A stretch of DNA of 64,000 nt, taken from contig JAVGWX010000013.1 of assembly GCA_036924085.1 (NCBI GenBank), positions 55,746,336 through 55,810,335 on the forward strand, given 5' to 3'. Made by a program: the position numbers and the translations under genes. Below, piece after piece: positions 40,401 to 49,400 of this stretch. Every line of letters begins with the position of its first letter. Position 1 is the stretch's first letter. Origin of the DNA: Ariolimax columbianus. Lineage: Eukaryota > Mollusca > Gastropoda > Stylommatophora > Arionidae. The notes under the pieces are model-generated. The model was not told the origin of the DNA, ran no database searches, and saw only the letters and a program-made list of their open reading frames with translations.

Positions 40401-43400
40401 ATGCTCAAGTCATTTTAAACTATTGTTTATACAGTTTTTTATCTAACAAATCAAACAATGGGTGTTTTTTTTCAATTCAAGAATTCTGACCTCTCTTTCT
40501 GTATGATCAACATGATCGTCATCACACAACCAGAGACCAAGGGATTTCTTCTGCAATTCAGCTGCTACAAGGGCATAGAACTCCAGAGTGGGTCCTAGTC
40601 CTGTACCCTCTTCACCTTTAAACTCAATCTGGTGTGAATAAAAAAAGCACATTAACAACATTAACAAATGCAAAGCAATAGTTTTGTACATGTCTTAAAT
40701 TTGTGTAACTCTGCTATATGTTTTAAATCTGTCAAAGACATATATCACCATAACAAAACAGACGAGGGAAGAGAACTAGAAAAACAAGATTCTTTCACTG
40801 TTGATAGTTTGTCCATCACAAGTGATGAAGACCACTCTCTTTGTTCAGCCGTGTGGACAGTCGTATCTCTTGCTGTGTCCGCTGAAATGGGTGACTTGCG
40901 CGGAGATTTGGATTAAAGTGAGGAAGAAACTGCGCCTTTTGTCAACCTCACTCACAGAGCCTAAGCTACCTTTTGCCAGTGGCAAGACATTCATCGAGAC
41001 GACTGGAGATAGCATAGGATGCAGATTTTGCCTCAGGGTTACCACCGAAGCCTTTCCGTAAACATGTAACCTGCAGGGTAGAAAGGTGGGAAGGCATCTA
41101 ACGCAGTTTGTCGTGCCTTTTCGATAACCACAAGAGGTCGTATGGACAACACTCAGCGTGTGAGTGAGTCTGGCATCTCTCCCCAGCTGTATTCAGTTCA
41201 TCATAGTAGCATCTAAAATTCCCACACGCCAAATTCGTGAAGGTGAACCGGCAGAACTAACCCGTGAGATACGACACAGGTATAGCTAATTTAAGCGTAG
41301 CGCCATTCAGCCGGCGTCCAGACCAGGATAAACGGATGGAAGAAATCACAAAAAAAAGAATGAAATAACAAGTCCAGACGGAAAACAACTCCACGTATCC
41401 GTACGTATCCGTGAACACAAGTGTAAGTCGTCGACTAGTGTGAATTCCAGGCAAATCCGTGGTCTGGCGGCATCCATAATGATCCAAAACAGTAGAGAAA
41501 TGTAGACTCGCAGCCAGTTACGGTGCCATCTTTGCTGTTATGGGTTAAAGAAATAACATAGAGATTGGATATACCAATCAATGCAATCAATGATCTCTCT
41601 AGGCTTTGTGTGTAAAGCAATCTATAATAGATCACCTGATTCTCAACCACAGGTCCACGAAAATAGAAATTGCTGCTGAACCCCTTATTGATGAACTGCT
41701 TGAATTCTCGTTACTTTAAATGGCTAAAGAATTTTCATTTTATAACATTAGCTTTAACAATAAATAGACAAAATACTATATAAATAATGGGATTCCTTTT
41801 CTTGCCTGAGCAGTCCAAGAAAAATTGTTACTATTTTCACCGGTCTGTGAACAATTTTTCCTTTTTTCACCGTTACGCATTTGTAGAAAGGTTGGGAAAC
41901 AATTATACAGTGCACATGACAAAACATAGCATGCATGCAAAATAAAATATAGCTAAAACTTGAATATTTTTGTCCTGAATATAACAATTTGGTCATACAT
42001 TTGATGTACATCACAACAGTGAACCATTTTCAAACAACAATAAGCTAGATATGTACTTTTTGAGATGTTTTGGCTTGTCCGTACATCTTGTTTATATGAA
42101 ATATTTTCACATTATAGTGATTATACACCCTTTGGATGCATTGATAGGCATGAACCCCAGTAGTGCATAGATTTAAGCTGCACCCTCTGCACAGTAGTAT
42201 CTCAGACATCAAGAATCAAGAGAGGGTCGTCATGGATGGCACAGGCTGAGACAACAATCAGACACATCACTCCAGCTGAGACGATAGCCAAAGGGGAAGA
42301 ATGGGTCTACACTGGTGATAGAATGATAGAGTACCAGAGAGTCATCATAACCTTAGGCAAGGAATGCAGATATGGAACAATGAGAGAGCAGAGCACGAGG
42401 TAAATCAGCTGATAACTGAGAACACCCAGGAGAGTGACGCTGTCATATACACCGACGGATCAGTCGTGCGCAGTCGGACATCAGGTTGGGGTTTCTCGGC
42501 TAGAGTGAGAGGAGAGGTCGTTGCTAAGCGCAGTAGGGCATACATGTCAACAATCTCCAGTATGAGAATAGAGACAGAAGCAGTGATCTCAGCACTGAAA
42601 TGGATATCTGAGATTTCTATAACAAAGGCAGTGATCATGACAGACGCGCAAGCCGTACTTCAGAAAGTACAGAAGGGATGGCTTAGGTACGAGGGGATAG
42701 CAGAGTTGACCTGGATCTACTGTCCTTCTCATGCCTGGGTTCAGGGCAATGAAAGAGCTGACATCTTGGCTTCACAAGCTCCCATGAATGGCACATTAGT
42801 GATGGATAAAAGTGACATTTTGAAATCAATCAATGACCACCTGCTGGATGAGGACACCGCAATAGATAAAGCAGCAATCCAGACTGTAAAGTTTCTACAT
42901 TAAACGAGGTTCGAGCGGAGTGGGGCATATGAGAGGATGGTGCAGGAGAGTGTACAACCAGCAAGCTACAGGGACCATCAGCATCCATACTTTACGCCGT
43001 TTGATGAGAGAGACTGAGCACCTATGGGTATGCCCGGAGTGCAGTGACATAGATTCTTAGAAACAGAACAGAACAGAAGCTGTGGTTTAGGAATTGCACA
43101 AAAATTATTTTCTGCTTACAAAGCTCATAAAATAATAGTTGCAGTTCAATTGCAGTAAAGAATAAAAATGACGGATGCCATCCATGTGGTCTCTACACTA
43201 ATTGTAGGAGGCTTGCGGGCGTCTTTCATCTAGTTGACGGATGCCATCCATGTGGTCTCTACACTAATTGTAGGAGGCTTGCGGGCTTCTTTCATCTAGT
43301 TGACGGATGCCATCCATGTGGTCTATACACTAATTGTAGGAGGCTTGCGGGCTTCTTTCATCTAGTTGACGGATGCCATCCATGTGGTCTCTACACTAAT

Positions 43401-46400
43401 TGTAGGAGGCTTGCGGGCTTCTTTCATCTAGTTGACGGATGCCATCCATGTGGTCTCTACACTAATTGTAGGAGGCTTGCGGGTTTCTTTCATCTAGTTG
43501 ACGGATGCCATTCAGTGCATGCGGTCTCTACACTAATTGTAGGAGGCTTGCGGGCTTCTTTCATCTAGTTGACGGATGCCATTCATGTGGTTTCTACACT
43601 AATTGTAGGAGGCTTGCGGGCTTCTTTCATCTAGTTGACGGATGCCATCCATGTGGTCTCTACACTAATTGTAGGAGGCTTGTGGGTTTCTTTCATCTAG
43701 TTGACGGATGCCATTCATGTGGCCTCTACACTAATTGTAGGAGGCTTGCGGGTTTCTTTCATCTAGTTGACGGATGCCATCCATGTGGTCTCTACACTAA
43801 TTGTAGGAGGCTTGCGGGCTTCTTTCATCTAGTTGACGGATGCCATCCATGTGGTCTCTACATTAATTGTAGGAGGCTTGCGGGCTTCTTTCATCTAGTT
43901 GACGGATGCCATCCATGTGGTCTCTACACTAATTGTAGGAGGCTTGCAGGCTTCTTTCATCTAGTTGACGGATGCCATTCATGTGGCCTCTACACTAATT
44001 GTAGGAGGCTTGCGGGTTTCTTTCATCTAGTTGACGGATGCCATCCATGTGGTCTCTACACTAATTGTAGGAGGCTAGCGGGCTTCTTTCATCTAGTTGA
44101 CGGATGCCATTCATGTGGCCTCTACACTAATTGTAGGAGGCTTGCGGGTTTCTTTAATCTAGTTGACAGATGCCATCCATGTGGTCTCTACATTAATTGT
44201 AGGAGGCTTGCGGGCTTCTTTCATCTAGTTGACGGATGCCATTCATGTGGCCTCTACATTAATTGTAGGAGGCTTGCGGGTTTCTTTCATCTAGTTGACA
44301 AGCTGCAACCAGAACACAATGAACTATATTAGCTGTCTGTGCAGATCTCCTACTCAAAAACAAACAAATGTTCTGAAATTGTCAAAATCCAATAAATGTT
44401 AAGGAGTCTGTGTAGACCAGGCTCACAGCCCAAATATGCGTATGTTCCTATTCAGCAAGATAGTGTTTCCTGCATAGTGGGCTAGGTTCGAGCAGCTCAT
44501 TACTCCGCTGCGTTGGGACAAGTGCTGCAGATGGTGGTCAACCGATGTGCGAGTCCATCTTAATAGATTCAAACACTAGAGTAAAGCAGACACGTAGCCT
44601 GTAAGGCGCCATCTATGCTGCACTTAACAAACCACATAACCATGGCCGGTGTTATGCCATGTCACACAGTAATCTCTTACGCCATGCTGTCTGTGGGACA
44701 GGGATACTATTCTTGTCCTTGTCATACAAAAAAAACCCGGCGGACTGCATGGGTAATAAGGCTCAAAACACAGAACACATTACACTTTAAGAAACAAAAC
44801 AAACAAAAATAAAACCAAAAAATACATTTCCCATTTACCTCATGATGGTTTAGTCACTATTTACATAATTAATACCATTAATCTGTTTTACCTTGATAAC
44901 GGAAAGACAGCGAGCTTATTAAAGTAAAATGTATATGGAAATACTCTGAACTATGAGCAAAATTTATTAGTGCAATTTTGTTTCATTCATTTGTTATCTT
45001 AATACATAATATTATAAAATTTGTCTGCTCACATGATAACACAAATAGACATTTCTTATGCTCACATGATAACACAAATAGACATTTCTTATGCTCACAT
45101 GATAACACAAATAGACATTTCTTATGCTCACATGATAATGCAAATAGACATTTCTTAAACTGTGATAAAATAGATCTATATTGTATGTAAGTATTTTATT
45201 GGTTACTGTTGAACCAAACAAACACTGACCTCAAGCACTGCCTTACGAGTACTGTGATATTTCATCACTTGCATTGCCCATTCTAGAAGACTCTCATGAC
45301 GAGGGACCACAACTCTCTCATGCTTCAAACGTCCCACTCTGTATTCATGACTGTCTTCTCTTCTTGGCATTGGGCCTCGACTTCTTTCCATATTGGCATC
45401 TCTTTTGTTTTGTAGCCACACAATAGATCTATCAAAAATGGACAGATTTCCCAAGTAATGATCATACAAGCAACAAAGGCAACAATTAATCAAGTTAATT
45501 TACAACCTTGCGCTCCAAAAAGCAGCCGATGATTTTATATAGCCAAACACCCCAGCGCACCCAATGATTTTATATAGCCAAACACCCCAGTGAGCCCGTT
45601 ATTTTATATAGCCAAACACCCCAGTGAGCCCGTTATTTTATATAGCCAAACACCCCAGTGAGCCCGTTATTTTATATAGCCAAACACCCCAGTGAGCCCA
45701 TTATTTTATATAGCCAAACACCCCAGTGAGCTCGTTATTTTATATAACCCAATACCCTAGTGTTCCCAAAAGCACCCTTTGAGAACCGCTGTTTTCAAAT
45801 CGATACCTGATCAAATTTTGCACAATAAATAATGTCCACGTTTTTAACAACCTCGCCAGATGTTTCATTTAAAACCAAAATAGCGTGGCAAGTATTGATA
45901 TGACATTTACAAGTTTTCAAACTTCGTCCTCAATCTGTGAAAATCTGGACTTTTGCCCTTTCATCGATTGGCTTCGAGATATGAGAAATGTACTTAATAA
46001 TGGCAAAAATGCCAGAAGTGATGAAGAAAGTGAGTCTGAACAGGACATTGATGTTATTGAAAATGTTGACGTGATGGAGATTCTGAAATAGATATCAAGT
46101 TGAGACCGATGCTAATGAGACTGAGCCTGGAGTGACAGATTGATAGAAATAGATATTGAAAATATCATAGAATCTATTGGTCGTGTCTGTGGTCTAGGCC
46201 TAGAAGCCAATTGCTCTTCCGTTTACAAGTCTGACAGACATGTACGTTGCCATGATTATTATTTTCAATGGCAGGCTTCTTTTCAAGCTATACATCCATC
46301 AGTTCATGGCTGGCAGTTCAACCTAAGCCTGCCTTGTTGTGGAAGTCAAGACTGGCTACATGCTCCATTTTTGGTTCTACACTGGAAACGTGAATGAGTC

Positions 46401-49400
46401 CTTGGAGTATGGCATAAGCTATAATCATAATGTTATCGATAATGCACCTTGATAAATATCTGTGAAACCACTTGGAAAGGATTTTACCTCTGTGTTATTT
46501 GATTTCTTCTAGCCATTTTTTTTTTCCCCTGTCGTTACTGAAGAACCTTTTACAACAAGAGTCTAGAATGATATCAAATATGGGTGACTCCCAAGTGTTT
46601 CCTGGATACTGAAACGTGTTTCAGAGAACCACAGATTGATTCATTCCCCAACACAAAGAACGGCTGTTTTCAGTGTTCTAATAGGAATGTGTAGATGCTT
46701 ATTGATTTCTGTCCAATGGAAGGGATAATATCATTTGACATTTTATTCAGGCTTGTTATGGTTGTAAAAAAGACCAGTCAAACATGATATGTGTGCGGGA
46801 TAGTGTTAAAAATATAATTTTTCTGAAAAACAATATTACTGTTTCATATTTTTAAAATGACCATTATATATCACAAATAGCAAAGAAGTTATATTTTTCT
46901 GAAAGTATATCCATTTTTCTATATATTTAAACTTGTCATTTGTAAATGTATTACGATATAAATTATTTTTTATTTTAAATGATACGTTTGTAAAAAAAGA
47001 GTTATCTCCCTGTCCTTAGAAGTAGGGGATTTATATGCGGCCTAGGGTTATCTCCCTGTCCTTAGGAGCAGGGGATTTATATGCGGCCTAGGGTTATCTC
47101 CCTGTCCTTAGGAGCAGGGGATTTATATGCGGCCTAGGGTTATCTCCCTGTCCTTAGGAGCAGGGGATTTATATGCGGCCTAGGGTTATCTCCCTGTCCT
47201 TAGGAGCAGGGGATTTATATGCGGCCTAGGGTTATCTCCCTGTCCTTAGGAGCAGGGGATTTATATGCGGCCTAGGGTTATCTCCCTGTCCTTAGGAGCA
47301 GGGGATTTATATGCGGCCTAGGGTTATCTCCCTGTCCTTAGGAGCAGGGGATTTATATGCGGCCTAGGGTTATCTCCCTGTCCTTAGGAGCAGGGGATTT
47401 ATATGCGGCCTAGGGTTATCTCCCTGTCCTTAGGAGCAGGGGATTTATATGCGGCCTAGGGTTATCTCCCTGTCCTTAGGAGCAGGGGCTTTATATGCGG
47501 CCTAGGGTTATCTCCCTGTCCTTAGGAGCAGGGGATTTATATGCGGCCTAGGGTTATCTCCCTGTCCTTAGGAGCAGGGGATTTATATGCGGCATAGGGT
47601 TATCTCCCTGTCCTTAGGAGCAGGGGATTTATATGCGGCCTAGGGTTATCTCCCTGTCCTTAGGAGCAGGGGATTTATATGCGGCCTAGGGTTATCTCCC
47701 TGTCCTTAGGAGCAGGGGATTTATATGCGGCCTAGGGTTATCTCCCTGTCCTTAGGAGCAGGGGATTTATATGCGGCCTAGGGTTATCTCCCTGTCCTTA
47801 GGAGCAGGGGATTTATATGCGGCCTAGGGTTATCTCCCTGTCCTTAGGAGCAGGGGATTTATATGCGGCCTAGGGTTATCTCCCTGTCCTTAGGAGCAGG
47901 GGATTTATATGCGGCCTAGGGTTATCTCCCTGTCCTTAGGAGCAGGGGATTTATATGCGGCCTAGGGTTATCTCCCTGTCCTTAGGAGCAGGGGATTTAT
48001 ATGCAGCCTAGGGTTATCTCCCTGTCCTAAGGAGCAGGGGATTTATATGCGGCCTAGGGTTATCTCCCTGTCCTTAGGAGCAGGGGATTTATATGCGGCC
48101 TAGGGTTATCTGTAAATATTTCCTTCTTCCAATGTCACACATTAGACGATAGGGCTCAGATAATAGGTAATCAATTATACATATGGGAAAGTGTAGAGGG
48201 ATGACATGAATTTAGAGATAGTACATGGAATGGACACAGCGAGAAGAACCAAAAAAACAGTGACAAAATAACACGTTATGTAATTATATGTGTGTGTGTT
48301 TTCTAGGTGTGTTATTATCCTTTAGGATTGTGTGCGAGCAGGTTTTAGTCTGAAACACTAAGACACCCTATTACAATTTTTTTTTAAACAATTGAAGAAG
48401 AAGAAGAGTTAAAACCAGACCTTGAAGTTCCAAAAGCAGTACAAGTGAAGTATAACTGTCTGGTCTCAAAAGGAAACAGCATTGGACACCACCTGGTCAA
48501 GTGTTCACACCAGTCAGGCAAGGCCCCACTAGTCAGCACCAATGGATCCTACAATACACAAATTCTGTGTTACAGTATAATTGTAATTTTGTTTTTGTTT
48601 ATCAAACTTAAAACACACAATTAGTCAACATTCTTTCCTCAAACAGCTAATCTTTATCATAATCTGTGGTTTGGTGTAATTAATGTTCGTCCATCACATG
48701 TGATGAAGACCACTCCCTTTGTTCAGCCGAAATCTTTTCTCTTGCTGTGTCAGCTGAAATGGGTGATTTGCACAGTGATTTGGATGAACTGCGCCATTTG
48801 TCAACCTCACTCTCTCGTCCTGAGCTACCTTTGGGCCAGTGGCAAGACATTATCAAGGTATCCTGAAAGGCAGAGGAGGTGGAATATCATCTATCATTGT
48901 GTATCTTGCCTTTCCCATAACCACAAGAGGTCAAAGGGACATCACTCAGCGTGTGAGTGATGTGCTGGGCATCTCTCCCGTGCGACATGTTCCAGTCCAT
49001 TATAATCTTGTGTCTACATTTCAGTCACACCAAATTCGACACTGTCTGCAGCTAGAGCGAAGTGCACTAATCTTGTATAATTACAATTATAATCTGATAT
49101 AATTACAGGTAAACTAAGCCTCACTTAGCGTCCGCGATACGTTCTGTAAAATAGTGGAAATTGTGTGATTTGACACGGTGTAAACACATTACTATATACT
49201 TAGCAAAGTCAAATGGAATACTGTAGAATACCTGTATTGACTAAAAAACTAAGATACTGTACATATGCACATACGGTACTGCATTTCAGCTAGAAGTGAA
49301 GTACAGTACATTTATGGGCTAGTAACATAGGCATTTATTTAGGCTATCAAGACATACATACTGTCCCATTTAACACCTGTTGCTTTCACTAAACCCCATT

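Noticed and set aside
43505..44332. 275-codon Cys-rich repeat ORF ([15 protein letters not shown])
   Set aside because: Driven by a 66-bp minisatellite; Cys spacing reflects the repeat, not a known Cys-rich fold.
47003..48112. Homing-endonuclease-like site (TAGGG...ACAGGG resemblance to I-SceI) in each 46-bp unit
   Set aside because: Only partial resemblance (spacing and half the bases differ) and no endonuclease gene nearby.
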